Source: Occultella gossypii (GTDB lineage: Bacteria; Actinomycetota; Actinomycetes; Actinomycetales; Beutenbergiaceae). From it: a DNA stretch of 64,000 nucleotides. Numbering within the stretch: the stretch's first letter is position 1; every line of letters begins with the position of its first letter. Below the pieces are notes generated by a model that made no database searches, was not told where the DNA came from, and was given only the letters and a program-made list of their open reading frames with translations. The DNA is taken from NCBI RefSeq assembly GCF_019947135.1, contig NZ_JAGSHT010000008.1, positions 1 through 64,000 of the forward strand, read 5' to 3'. The translations under genes were made by a program, and so were the position numbers. This document shows positions 8,763-17,172 of this stretch, one piece after another.

Positions 8763-9299
8763 GTGGCTCGCTTTCCCCTCGGTGCGACGGGCCTGACCGT
8801 CCTGGTTCCGGAGGCGGAACCGATCGTCGCCGGTCCGCGCTCCCGGTATGACGTCGCGGCCCAGTTCGGGATGCCCGCCCACGTGACGGTGCTCTACCCG
8901 TGGCTACCGCGCGAGACACTGGGTACCGGCGACCTCGAAGCAGTCAGCTCGCTCGCTCGCGCGACCGCCTCGTTCGAATCGGTACTGGCCCGCACGGCGC
9001 GGTTCCCGCGCACGCTCTGGCTGGAACCGACTCCGGCGGACCCGTTCCGAGTGCTGACCGAGGCGGTCGCGCGACGGTGGCCGCAGGCGCAGCCCTACGA
9101 CGGCGAGTTCGAGACGGTGGTCCCCCACCTGACGGTCGCCCACGAGCAACCGGAGGAGGTCCTCACCGCCGTGGCGGCCGAGGTGTCGACCTTGCTGCCG
9201 GTCACGTTCTGGGCCACGGCTCTCGTGCTGCACGAGTTCGACGGCGTCCGGTGGGTCGAGCGCGACCGTTTCGCGTTCGGTGGGTCCAGCGAGGATTAG
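8763..9299 (+). CDS. 2'-5' RNA ligase-like 2H phosphoesterase
   Basis: The 178-residue protein carries the two H-x-T/S motifs that define the 2H superfamily: HVTVLYPW near residue 40 and HLTVAHE near 122. Members hydrolyse or form 2'-5' and cyclic phosphate bonds in RNA or nucleotides; the substrate here is unknown. The GTG start at 8763 has a -10-like box six bases upstream and no ribosome binding site, so it is probably leaderless. Divergent from the Fes-like hydrolase. Confidence 0.82.
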   Translation: MARFPLGATGLTVLVPEAEPIVAGPRSRYDVAAQFGMPAHVTVLYPWLPRETLGTGDLEAVSSLARATASFESVLARTARFPRTLWLEPTPADPFRVLTEAVARRWPQAQPYDGEFETVVPHLTVAHEQPEEVLTAVAAEVSTLLPVTFWATALVLHEFDGVRWVERDRFAFGGSSED

Positions 9300-9458
9300 C
9301 CCAACCGGGCCTCTGCCGGAGCCCTGGGTCTGTCCCCGCTGTCCCCCGTGCGGACTACACGCAAGTGTCCGCCGTGCGGTGACGTTTCCGGCTCGGGGAT
9401 TCCATAGCGTTCGGAGTAGTCCGCGGCGGTCGGCCGCGGCTTCAGCGAGGGAGTCATC

Positions 9459-10292
9459 GTGCGATTGGTTTGGCAACTACTGGCCGTGGTCGCGATCGCG
9501 GTTATCGGCCGTCTGAGCAGCGTCGCGGTGCAGGGCAACGCGTGGCTGACGCTCGTGATCGGCCTGGCGACGGGGGTGCTGTCGATCGTCGTCTACGCCC
9601 GGGTGGTCCAGCGCACCGAGCACCGGGCGCCGGTGGAGGTCGCCGTGAAGGGCGCCGGCCCCGCGATGGCCTGGGGCACGCTGCTCGGCATCGGCCTGTT
9701 CGGTGCCGTCATCGCGATCATCGCACTCCAGGGCCACTACACGGTCAACGGCCTCGGCACCCCGGCGGGCGCCATCGGGCTGCTCGGCTTCATGGCCGGC
9801 GCCGCCGTGACCGAGGAACTGGTCTTCCGCGGCATCCTGTTCCGGATCGTCGAGGAACGGACCGGCACCTGGATCGCGCTCACGCTGGTCGGCCTGCTGT
9901 TCGGCCTGGTACACCTGCTCAACCCCAACGCCAGCCTCTGGGGCGCCATCGCGATCGCGATCGAGGCCGGCGGAATGCTGACCGCCGCCTACGTCGCCAC
10001 CCGCAAACTCTGGGTACCGATCGGCCTGCACTTCGGCTGGAACTTCGCCGCCAGCGCCATCTTCAGCACCGAGGTCTCCGGAAGCAACACCCCGCAGGGC
10101 CTGCTGGACGCCACGATGACGGGCCCCACCCTGATCACCGGCGGCACCTTCGGACCCGAGGGCAGCTTGTACGCAATCGCCTTCGGCATGCTGGCCACCG
10201 GCGCGTTCATGTGGCTCGCCTACCGGCGCGGCCACGTGATCCCCCGCCGCCGCTCGGCCCGAACGAACCAGGCCACTACGCTCACCCGGTGA
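9459..10292 (+). CDS. CPBP intramembrane metalloprotease (CAAX/Abi type)
   Basis: Integral membrane protein of 277 residues with about eight hydrophobic segments. It has the full Abi active-site set: EELVFRG with Glu119, Glu120 and Arg124, then FGLVHLLN with His152 and Asn155, and GLHFGWNF with His191 and Asn195. Starts at GTG 9459 after a GCGAGGGAG stretch. Its stop overlaps the GTG of the histidine kinase gene by four bases, so the protease, kinase and regulator form one translationally coupled unit. The coupling suggests the protease takes part in, or is an output of, the signalling system. Confidence 0.88.
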   Translation: MRLVWQLLAVVAIAVIGRLSSVAVQGNAWLTLVIGLATGVLSIVVYARVVQRTEHRAPVEVAVKGAGPAMAWGTLLGIGLFGAVIAIIALQGHYTVNGLGTPAGAIGLLGFMAGAAVTEELVFRGILFRIVEERTGTWIALTLVGLLFGLVHLLNPNASLWGAIAIAIEAGGMLTAAYVATRKLWVPIGLHFGWNFAASAIFSTEVSGSNTPQGLLDATMTGPTLITGGTFGPEGSLYAIAFGMLATGAFMWLAYRRGHVIPRRRSARTNQATTLTR

Positions 10293-11476
10293 ACGATCTC
10301 CGGCAGGTCCTGGACCGGTGGCGACAGCTCGACGTCACGATCCGGGACCTGCCTCTCGCATTGCTGCTGGCCGTCTCACCGTTCGTGCCCACGTTCCACG
10401 GGATTGGAACGGAGGTCGGCAAGCTGCCGACCCGCCCCTTCGACGCGTTGACCGTCGTGGCGATCATCCTCCAGTCCTTCCCGCTCGCCGTGCGCCGGCG
10501 GTGGCCGGCCGCCTGCCTCGTCCTGGTGGCGCTGGGCTTCGCCCTCGACCAGCTCCGGGGTTACCACACGTTCGCGGGCACCGGGCTCGCGATCGCGCTG
10601 CTGAGCGCGGGGGCCCACCTGGAACGCCGTCGCCGCACGGTCGCGATCCTCCTCTCGGGGGCATACGTGGCGCTGGCGGTTGCGATCGCACGGGTCGGCG
10701 GGACCGAGCGGGCGGTCGGGTACCTGACGTTCTATCTGGCGCTGGCTCTCATATGGGGCGTCGGCTCCTGGCTACGGTCCACCCGGGCCGCCGAGGCCGA
10801 ACGTCGGCTCCGGGTCGCCGAGGACACCCGCACCGCCGAACGCACCCGGATCGCCCGCGAGCTGCACGACGTCGTGACCCACCACGTGACCGCGATGGTC
10901 GTGCAGACAGAGGCCGCCCGGTACCTGACGGGAGCCCCCGACCGTCTCGACGAGACCCTGAACGCGATCACCGACACGGGCCGGCGGGCCATCGGCGACC
11001 TCCGGCAGCTCCTGGACCTGCTCGATCCGGGCCACGACGTCGCCGCCCGGACGCCGTCCCTCCGCGAGTTGCACACGCTCGTCGAGCAGGCCCGTCGGGC
11101 CGGGCAGCCGGTCGAGCTCACCGAGGAGGGCACGCCGTCGGAGTCGGCCGGGAGTGCCGAGCTGGTCGCGTACCGGGTGGTGCAGGAGGCCCTGACGAAC
11201 GCCCTCAAGCATGCACAGGGCAGCCCGACGGCGGTCGGCGTGCGCTACGACGAAAGGGAGATCACCGTGGAGGTCAGCACTGCCGGGCCGATATCCGGGC
11301 CGGCCGCCGAGCGGGTCGGGGTCGGCGCCCGCCTTCGGCCACCGGACGGGAGTGGTCGGGGTCTCGTCGGGCTCCGCGACCGGGTGGACGCCTTGGGTGG
11401 CGAGTTCGGCACGGATCGTCGGGCCGACGGCGGATTCGTCGTCCGGGCCCGCATCCCCACCAGGAGCCCGGCATGA
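10289..11476 (+). CDS. NarL-type sensor histidine kinase
   Basis: Read from GTG 10289, which shares GTGA with the preceding stop, the protein is 395 residues. Residues 25-160 hold about five membrane helices with no obvious extracellular sensor domain. The HisKA_3 dimerisation helix contains ARELHDVVTHHV with phosphoacceptor His193, and the ATPase domain has EALTNALKHA and a GRGLVGLRDRV box. This is the small membrane kinase class common in actinobacteria, whose signal often comes from the membrane itself. ATGA overlap with the response regulator gene. Confidence 0.9.
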   Translation: MNDLRQVLDRWRQLDVTIRDLPLALLLAVSPFVPTFHGIGTEVGKLPTRPFDALTVVAIILQSFPLAVRRRWPAACLVLVALGFALDQLRGYHTFAGTGLAIALLSAGAHLERRRRTVAILLSGAYVALAVAIARVGGTERAVGYLTFYLALALIWGVGSWLRSTRAAEAERRLRVAEDTRTAERTRIARELHDVVTHHVTAMVVQTEAARYLTGAPDRLDETLNAITDTGRRAIGDLRQLLDLLDPGHDVAARTPSLRELHTLVEQARRAGQPVELTEEGTPSESAGSAELVAYRVVQEALTNALKHAQGSPTAVGVRYDEREITVEVSTAGPISGPAAERVGVGARLRPPDGSGRGLVGLRDRVDALGGEFGTDRRADGGFVVRARIPTRSPA

Positions 11477-12132
11477 AAGCGCCGATCCGGGTCCTGGTGT
11501 GCGACGACCAGGCGCTGATCCGCACCGGGTTCGCGACGATCATCGACGCCCAGCCCGACCTCGAGGTGGTCGGCGAGTGCGGGGACGGACGGGCCGCCGT
11601 CGAACTCGCTGGGCGGCTGGACCCGGACATCGTGGTGATGGACGTCCGGATGCCGGTGCTCGACGGCATCGAGGCGACCCGCCTGCTCGCCGGTGCTGGC
11701 GTGGCGCACCCCGTCAAAGTGCTCGTGGTGACGACGTTCAACCTCGACGAGTACGTCTACGAGGCGCTCCGCGCCGGGGCCAGTGGGTTCCTGCTCAAGG
11801 ACGCCCCCGCGGCGCAGTTGCTGCACGGCATCCGCACGGTCGCGGCCGGGGCCGCACTGCTCGCGCCCGAGGTGACACGGCAGCTCGTCGGCAGGTACGC
11901 GGCGCGGATCCGCCCCTCCGAGAGCCCAACTGCCGACACCGTGCTGACGCCGCGCGAGCTCGAGGTGCTGCGCCTCATCGCCAATGGCCTGTCGAACAGT
12001 GAGATCGCCGCAACGCTGGTGCTCAGCCAGGAGACCGTCAAGACGTACGTGTCGCGCATCCTGGCCAAGCTCGGCCTGCGGGACCGCGTACAGGCGGTGG
12101 TCCACGCCTACCGCAGCGGTCTGGTGACCTGA
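11473..12132 (+). CDS. NarL/LuxR-type response regulator
   Basis: The 219-residue protein has a receiver domain (acidic pair Asp11/Asp12, phosphoacceptor Asp57 in VVMDVRMP, conserved lysine in LLKDAPA) and a C-terminal LuxR helix-turn-helix from TPRELEVLRLIANG to the end. Start ATG 11473 overlaps the kinase stop. It is the partner of the upstream kinase. The target genes are unknown; the coupled CPBP protease gene is the obvious candidate for autoregulation. Confidence 0.93.
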   Translation: MKAPIRVLVCDDQALIRTGFATIIDAQPDLEVVGECGDGRAAVELAGRLDPDIVVMDVRMPVLDGIEATRLLAGAGVAHPVKVLVVTTFNLDEYVYEALRAGASGFLLKDAPAAQLLHGIRTVAAGAALLAPEVTRQLVGRYAARIRPSESPTADTVLTPRELEVLRLIANGLSNSEIAATLVLSQETVKTYVSRILAKLGLRDRVQAVVHAYRSGLVT

Positions 12133-12261
12133 GCGGCAGAGGTGCCGTTGATCCAGGTGAGAGCCGCGCGTCGGCTCCGGGACCCCGAGGAGTTCCCCTC
12201 CGTTGGTCTCAGGGAGAGCAACCGCGGAATAGTCGTGCCCACACGCGGGGTTGGCCCGAGC

Positions 12262-12693
12262 ATGACCGACACCACATTCGATCCCCGCGGCGTGCTCGCC
12301 AACGCCAAGATCGGCGTCCTCGCCACGATCAAGGCGAACGGCCTGCCCCAACTCTCACCGGTGACGCCGTTCTACGACCGCGACACCGAGCAGCTGCTCG
12401 TCTCGATGACCGAGGGCCGCGCCAAGACGACCAACCTGCGCCGCGATCCCCGGGCCGCGCTCGAGGTGACCAGCGAGAACGGCTGGGAATGGGCGACCGC
12501 CGAGGGCTCGGTGACGCTGACCGGGCCGGGCACCGAGCCGAACGGGCCCGAAGTCGAGGCGCTCGTGGACTACTACCGGCGTGCCGCCGGGGAGCATCCG
12601 GACTGGGAGGAGTACCGCGCGGTCATGGTCTCCGATCGCCGGGTGCTGATGACGATGACCGTGGCGCGTGTGTACGGGGCGAAGATCCGCTGA
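12262..12693 (+). CDS. PPOX-fold F420-dependent oxidoreductase
   Basis: The 143-residue split-barrel flavin/F420-binding protein contains GVLATIKANGLPQLSPV near the N-terminus and KTTNLRRDPRAAL, both typical of the TIGR03618-like F420 group. The start is MTDTTFDP at ATG 12262; the open frame continues 40 codons upstream without sense. A short hairpin, ACGCGG-CTAC-CCGCGT, directly follows the stop. F420 use is supported indirectly by an Fgd-like gene at about 17-18 kb. The substrate is unknown. Confidence 0.82.
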   Translation: MTDTTFDPRGVLANAKIGVLATIKANGLPQLSPVTPFYDRDTEQLLVSMTEGRAKTTNLRRDPRAALEVTSENGWEWATAEGSVTLTGPGTEPNGPEVEALVDYYRRAAGEHPDWEEYRAVMVSDRRVLMTMTVARVYGAKIR

Positions 12694-12708
12694 CGCGGCT
12701 ACCCGCGT
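12693..12708. terminator. small hairpin between convergent genes
   Basis: ACGCGG pairs with CCGCGT around CTAC, immediately after the PPOX stop codon. Only six base pairs and no T-tract, so it is a weak terminator candidate serving the PPOX gene. Confidence 0.35.
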
Positions 12709-12753
12709 TCAACCAGCCCCGGCACGGGCCGTCACCAGGTCCACCGATCGCGG

Positions 12754-15294
12754 CTAGGGCTGGAATCGGACCGCGTTGCTCCGCAGCCAGCCCTCGCCGG
12801 CAGTGTTGCGCACCCTGACCTCGGCCGTCGTAGCGAACGAGTACGTGCCAAGGGCCAGCCATTCGTTGCCACCCGCGGTCTGATCAACGGTGAAGGTGGC
12901 CATGCCGTCCTGGTGTTCGACGCTGTATTCGGCCGCGACCGTGCTGGTCGTGTGGGCCGGGTACCAGACCGCGACCGCATACGCTCCGGCGGAGTCGAGT
13001 TGCGCCTGCCATCCCGCCGCACCGTTGGGATCCTCGGTCGCACGGCACGTGGTCCCGGCCCACCCCGCGAGACCAGAGGCCTCCCACAACCCCGACTCCA
13101 CGTAGCCGTCATCACCGACCCTCACGTCGAACGCGTCCACGGGCGTGACGCTGGCAGTGGCCGCACCCGACTCGTTTCCGGAACGATCGATGGCCGTCAC
13201 CCCGACCGTCTGCACGGTGCCGGGAGGGAGGCCCTCGACCACTGTGCCACCCCGCGACCAGGCCTGAGGTTCGGTGGTGCGCCTGACTCCGTCGACGTAG
13301 ATGTGATAGCCGGCGACGTCGTACTCGGTGTTGCGGGCCCACTTCACCGCAGCGGAGCGTCCCCCAGGCTCCACGCTGAGCGAGGTCGGTGTCGCCGGCG
13401 CTGCGGCGTCGGTCGGCATCGTCGCGACTGTCACAGGTGACATCGTCCGTTCTCCATTGCGCCCGACGGCCTGCACCGAAAGGTCGTAGGAGAGGCCGAA
13501 GGTCAAGGAACTGATGCTGAACCTGCCACGTACGACTGGTTGCCAGGTCAGCTGGGCTCCGTCGAGGAAGACGTGGTACCCGGCGACGCTCGGGTCGACG
13601 TCCCAGGTGTAGTCGAGGTCTATCCGGCCCGTGTCAGGGTGCGACTGCAGCGTGAAGGACGGTGCTGCCGGTGTGGAGGGGGGTGGGGTGGACGGCGACG
13701 CGATCGGGGTCAAGCTCACCGGCCCGGCCCAGACGCCGTCATCTTCCAGCGGCCGGAGCTCGAGTGTGCAGGGCCGAAGGGTCGTCAGCGTGACCGTGCC
13801 GACATCGACCCACCCGGCCGCAACTGGTTCCTCGATCTCCTTGACGACGTGATGCCAGCCGTTTCGCATCGTCAACCGCAGGCCGCCGGTGTTCGCTGGC
13901 ATCCAGACGCGCAGGTGCGCGAGGCCGGTCTGGGGTTGGGCGGTCCACATCACACGGGCGCCCGCACCACCGGACGTGAGGCGAAGGTCCCTGCCGTTCG
14001 GGCCGGTGCCGGCCTCCGTGATCCAGCCGTTGCCGATCTCGCGATAGCCGGCCGATACGGACGTGAGCAGCGTCGTCGGGACGAATCGTGTCGCGTCGAC
14101 GCGAAGGCTGCCAGCATTCCCAGGGCCCTGCGACGCCGTGACACCGTGGCTCGCGCCCGGGCTCATCTCGAAGGTGCCAAGATCCACCCACTGCTGGCCA
14201 GCCGTGCTGAGGTCGACGTCGACGGCGGTGGCGCCGGCGTCGTGGGTCACCTCGTACCGCGCCGACGTGGCCGCCGCGGGGTAACTCGGGTTCCAGACCG
14301 CCACCTGATAGGCCTCGGCGTCGACAGGCAGGACGGGAGTCCAGGTGGCGGTGGCGGCCACGGTCCGGGCGACCTTGGTCTCCTTGTCCTGAAAGCCGTA
14401 CGGACCCGGCGAGGGGACCCAGGTGCCAGTCTCGGCGTAGCCCGGCTCGTCGTTGTCGACGACGATCGTCCCGTCGACACCATCGAGGGGGTTCCATACC
14501 GGGCGGTAGTACCGGAAGTACTGGTAGAGGTCTTGACCGGGCAGGTCCGACTCGTCGACCGGTGGCGTGAGCCCGATTGAACTCAGCCAGACGTTCTGCA
14601 TCGCGTGGGGCCCGTGATAGGCCGCTTCACCCGTCTGGACGCCGTCGACGAAGAACCTCACGTGCGTCGGCGTCCATTCGTAGCCGTACACATGGAACCC
14701 GTCGCTGGTATCCACCTGGTCGTAGGCGGCAACGCTGATGACGTCGTACGCCGGCGTGTACCAGTGCAGGTTGTGCATCACGTGCGACGGCTCGTGGGTG
14801 TTGACCTCGAAGCCATCGAGTTCGTTGATCGCGTTGCTCGGACCGACGTAGTCCGGCACATGGGCACTGTAGGCGCTCAGGCCCAACTGCCAGAAGGAGG
14901 GGTGGAAGCCGGCACCGTGCCAGAGCTTCGCGGTGACCTCGTAGTAGCCGTAGCCGAAGAGTTGCCGCGTGACCACGCCGCCGGTGGTGTACTCCATGCC
15001 GGCAGCTGCCTCCTTCTTGAGGGCGATGCGCAGACACCCCTGGTCGACGCTCACGTTCTCTGGGCGACAGGCGGACAGCCCCTTCGTGTCCTGCCGGTAG
15101 AACCAGTTCGAGGTGTCCAGCGCGGTGCCGGTGAACTCGTCGGACCACGCGAGCTGATACTCCTGCTGACCCGACGGCTGCAACGTGGGGTCAGCGGCCT
15201 GTGCGCGCGAACCGCTGCTCGCACCTCCTGCTCCGGCGATCACAACCGCGGCGGCGGCGCCGCGGAGAACGGTTCGTCGTGTCATGTCGACCAT
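12754..15294 (-). CDS. Tat-exported GH16 glycanase with golvesin-like and FnIII domains
   Basis: Secreted endo-acting beta-glucanase or galactanase candidate of about 846 residues. Starting at 15294, TRRTVLRG at residues 5-12 and an alanine-rich stretch form a Tat signal. The GH16 domain spans about 44-275, with catalytic Glu158, Asp160 and Glu163 in INELDGFEV. It is followed by a golvesin/Xly-like beta domain (GYAETGTW, about 277-405), a second beta module, two fibronectin type III repeats (about 565-735) and a second golvesin-like domain at the C-terminus (GYVESGLW). These accessory domains probably bind polysaccharide. An ATG 33 codons upstream lies before the Tat signal and is unlikely. 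Confidence 0.85.
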   Translation of the reverse strand: MVDMTRRTVLRGAAAAVVIAGAGGASSGSRAQAADPTLQPSGQQEYQLAWSDEFTGTALDTSNWFYRQDTKGLSACRPENVSVDQGCLRIALKKEAAAGMEYTTGGVVTRQLFGYGYYEVTAKLWHGAGFHPSFWQLGLSAYSAHVPDYVGPSNAINELDGFEVNTHEPSHVMHNLHWYTPAYDVISVAAYDQVDTSDGFHVYGYEWTPTHVRFFVDGVQTGEAAYHGPHAMQNVWLSSIGLTPPVDESDLPGQDLYQYFRYYRPVWNPLDGVDGTIVVDNDEPGYAETGTWVPSPGPYGFQDKETKVARTVAATATWTPVLPVDAEAYQVAVWNPSYPAAATSARYEVTHDAGATAVDVDLSTAGQQWVDLGTFEMSPGASHGVTASQGPGNAGSLRVDATRFVPTTLLTSVSAGYREIGNGWITEAGTGPNGRDLRLTSGGAGARVMWTAQPQTGLAHLRVWMPANTGGLRLTMRNGWHHVVKEIEEPVAAGWVDVGTVTLTTLRPCTLELRPLEDDGVWAGPVSLTPIASPSTPPPSTPAAPSFTLQSHPDTGRIDLDYTWDVDPSVAGYHVFLDGAQLTWQPVVRGRFSISSLTFGLSYDLSVQAVGRNGERTMSPVTVATMPTDAAAPATPTSLSVEPGGRSAAVKWARNTEYDVAGYHIYVDGVRRTTEPQAWSRGGTVVEGLPPGTVQTVGVTAIDRSGNESGAATASVTPVDAFDVRVGDDGYVESGLWEASGLAGWAGTTCRATEDPNGAAGWQAQLDSAGAYAVAVWYPAHTTSTVAAEYSVEHQDGMATFTVDQTAGGNEWLALGTYSFATTAEVRVRNTAGEGWLRSNAVRFQP

Positions 15295-15371
15295 GCGGGT
15301 ATCCCATCTCGCTGACCAGCCGCGATGCTGGCGCGCCACAGCGTGCAGATCGACACGCCGACGCGGTTGCC

Positions 15372-15390
15372 TCATCCGTAATACGGATGA
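15372..15390. promoter_or_regulatory. 19-bp perfect palindrome, candidate operator of the GH16 gene
   Basis: TCATCCGTA at 15372-15380 is the exact reverse complement of TACGGATGA at 15382-15390, centred on one A. It lies 78-96 bases upstream of the GH16 start. The perfect symmetry and promoter position suggest a repressor site. No regulator gene is adjacent, so the protein that reads it is probably encoded elsewhere. Confidence 0.55.
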
Positions 15391-15429
15391 CAACTTCAGG
15401 ATTCAGGCTACCCACCTATGGATGATTGC

Positions 15430-15443
15430 CGCAACCGTTTGCG
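15430..15443. promoter_or_regulatory. LacI-like half-symmetric site
   Basis: CGCAA-CCGT-TTGCG forms an inverted repeat about 140 bases upstream of the GH16 start. LacI-family regulators of polysaccharide genes in actinobacteria often use sites of this size with a central CG. Position and symmetry are seen directly; the family assignment is inference. Confidence 0.4.
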
Positions 15444-15528
15444 CCGACAACTGTTCATCGACATGGATTCGCACGCGATGACGGTTGACGGAGTCGACGG
15501 AGCCACGATCCGGTGACGCGGCGGACCT

Positions 15529-16299
15529 TCAGCAGGCCAGGTAGCGGTCCAGCACCAGATCCACCAACTCGGCGGCGGGCTCCTCACCGTCGACGAGTAG
15601 CGGCGCGGTGACCACGTCGGCGCCGCAGACCGCGGCGAGGTCGGCGAAGTAGCCCGGCGCGAGCAGGTACGTCGCTACCACGACGTGACCTCCGCCGTCG
15701 CCCCGGGCCCGCAGGCCTGCCCGCGCGGTCGCCACGGCGTCCCCCAGGCGCGGGCCGGCCGCGGAGATGAAGCCGGTGATGACGTCGCGGCGCAGCGCGG
15801 CCGCAAGCATCTCGCCGGTCTGCTCGCAGTGGGCGACGGCGCCCGCGTCCGAGGAGCCGGCGGCCGCCAGGACCACCGCGTCCCCGGGTGCCAAGCCCGC
15901 CTGCGTGAGCCGGTGCTGGAGTTGGCGGACGAGCCGCGGGTCCGGGCCGAGCGCCCGCATCACGCGAGTGTCGGGATTCGTGGCGGCGGCCTCGGTGAGG
16001 TCCACGTGCACGTGGTAGCCGGCCGAGAGCAGCAGCGGCACGATCCGCACCGCCCCGCGGCCCAGCCCGGTCAGCGACGTCGGCACGTCGGGCTGCTGTA
16101 CGTCCACGAACGAGCCGGCCACGGGCACGTCCGGGCGACGATCCGCCACCGCCCGCACGAGCTCGGCGACGGCCCGCTGGCCGGCGGGCGAGGAGGTGCC
16201 GTGCGAGCACGCGAGCAGGGCCGGCATCGTCCGGGTGGCGGGGGTGAGCGGGGCCCGGCCGTGGCGGGTGTGCGGGGCACCGGCGAGGATCGCTGTCAT
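15529..16299 (-). CDS. sirohydrochlorin chelatase (CbiX/SirB type)
   Basis: Inserts iron (or cobalt) into sirohydrochlorin. The 256-residue protein has two CbiX-like half domains: ALLACSHGTSSPAGQRA carries the metal-binding histidine near residue 33, and VPLLLSAGYHVHVDL carries the second. It would complete siroheme synthesis with the two CobA methyltransferases in this window and serve nitrite reductase NirB. The ATG at 16299 has TAGCGT six bases upstream and no ribosome binding site, so translation is probably leaderless. Confidence 0.85.
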   Translation of the reverse strand: MTAILAGAPHTRHGRAPLTPATRTMPALLACSHGTSSPAGQRAVAELVRAVADRRPDVPVAGSFVDVQQPDVPTSLTGLGRGAVRIVPLLLSAGYHVHVDLTEAAATNPDTRVMRALGPDPRLVRQLQHRLTQAGLAPGDAVVLAAAGSSDAGAVAHCEQTGEMLAAALRRDVITGFISAAGPRLGDAVATARAGLRARGDGGGHVVVATYLLAPGYFADLAAVCGADVVTAPLLVDGEEPAAELVDLVLDRYLAC

Positions 16300-16311
16300 G
16301 CCCCGACGCTA
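16300..16311 (-). promoter_or_regulatory. -10 box of a leaderless promoter (chelatase gene)
   Basis: On the minus strand TAGCGT occupies 16311-16306 and is followed by six bases and then the ATG of the chelatase gene. The same spacing recurs at several other genes in the window. Confidence 0.45.
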
Positions 16312-16422
16312 CGGAGGCGCTGTTACGCCCAGCCGCGCCGATGCGTTTCGGGGCGGTTAAGACTTCCGCACGCCCCGCCGACGGGCCTGTGGCTCACACC
16401 GGGCGCGGCGCGCGGTGCGTAC

Positions 16423-16833
16423 CTAGCCCTCCGTCGGGGTCAGCAGAGCCACGCCCGGGAAATACGTCCGATATCGGCGCGCGTCGCGGGTGAGCAGCCG
16501 GTAGCCGGCAACCGCGGCGTGTGCCCCGATGTAGAAGTCCGGCAGCGGTGACGACCTCGAGCCGCCGTGGCGGCGATACCGCAGGAAGGCCTTCCCGGCG
16601 AGGAAACCGGCCGGATACGGGAGTGGTTCGCGCCGGAACGCGGTCGCCGGTAACACAGCGTCGAGATCCTCGATCCGGTCGAAGCCGACGGACACCTCGG
16701 CGTAGACAAGAGGGTTCAGGACCGCTTCGCCGTCGTCGAGGACATGTGCGAGGGCCTGGCTCGACCACCCTGACCATGCTGGATCATCGGTGGCGATGTC
16801 GAGGAGCACGTTGGAGTCGACCAGCGTGATCAT
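16423..16833 (-). CDS. PIN-domain toxin, VapC family
   Basis: Predicted ribonuclease toxin. From ATG 16833 the protein is 136 residues with MITLVDSNVLLDIATDDP at the N-terminus (first acidic metal ligand in VDSN), a conserved glutamate in YAEVSVGF and the second aspartate in LPDFYIGAHA. GGGAG precedes the ATG. A GTG seven codons earlier overlaps the antitoxin gene by 11 bases and is an alternative start. It forms a pair with the AbrB-type antitoxin directly upstream. Confidence 0.85.
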   Translation of the reverse strand: MITLVDSNVLLDIATDDPAWSGWSSQALAHVLDDGEAVLNPLVYAEVSVGFDRIEDLDAVLPATAFRREPLPYPAGFLAGKAFLRYRRHGGSRSSPLPDFYIGAHAAVAGYRLLTRDARRYRTYFPGVALLTPTEG

Positions 16834-16843
16834 CCGCTCCCTG

Positions 16844-17071
16844 TCACTCGCCACGCAGCAACATCATCAGCTCGTCGGTTGTCTGCGTCGTGGAAGCCTG
16901 ATTGCGCATCCTGCTGACGACCCGCTCACCCCTGGTCCGACCGGGCGTGAGGTGCACGATGCGTAGCGTGTTGCCGTCTTCGACAACGTCCACCTCATCG
17001 CCCTCGTCGAATCCGTGCCGGTGCCGCAACTCGGCCGGGATGGTCACTTGGCCCTTGCTGTTGAGCTTCAC
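16844..17071 (-). CDS. AbrB/MazE-type antitoxin paired with VapC
   Basis: A 75-residue swapped-hairpin DNA-binding protein: KLNSKGQVTIPAELRHRHGF is the SpoVT-AbrB motif. The C-terminal half is charged and probably wraps the toxin. I start at GTG 17071 because a full AGGAGG lies four bases upstream, inside the longer open frame. Such antitoxins repress their own promoter; a short palindrome sits about 23 bases upstream. Confidence 0.85.
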   Translation of the reverse strand: MKLNSKGQVTIPAELRHRHGFDEGDEVDVVEDGNTLRIVHLTPGRTRGERVVSRMRNQASTTQTTDELMMLLRGE

Positions 17072-17093
17072 TGCGCCTCCTGACACGTTGCTG

Positions 17094-17104
17094 ATGTATT
17101 ACAT
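17094..17104. promoter_or_regulatory. 11-bp palindrome upstream of vapB-like gene
   Basis: ATGTA-T-TACAT is perfectly symmetric and AT-rich against a GC-rich background, placed 23-33 bases before the antitoxin start. It could be the autorepression site, the -10 region, or both. Confidence 0.45.
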
Positions 17105-17172
17105 GATACGCCGTGGCCGGCGGGTACCTCAGCGACGACCGCAACGAGGACGCATTGACCCGGACACTCTGG

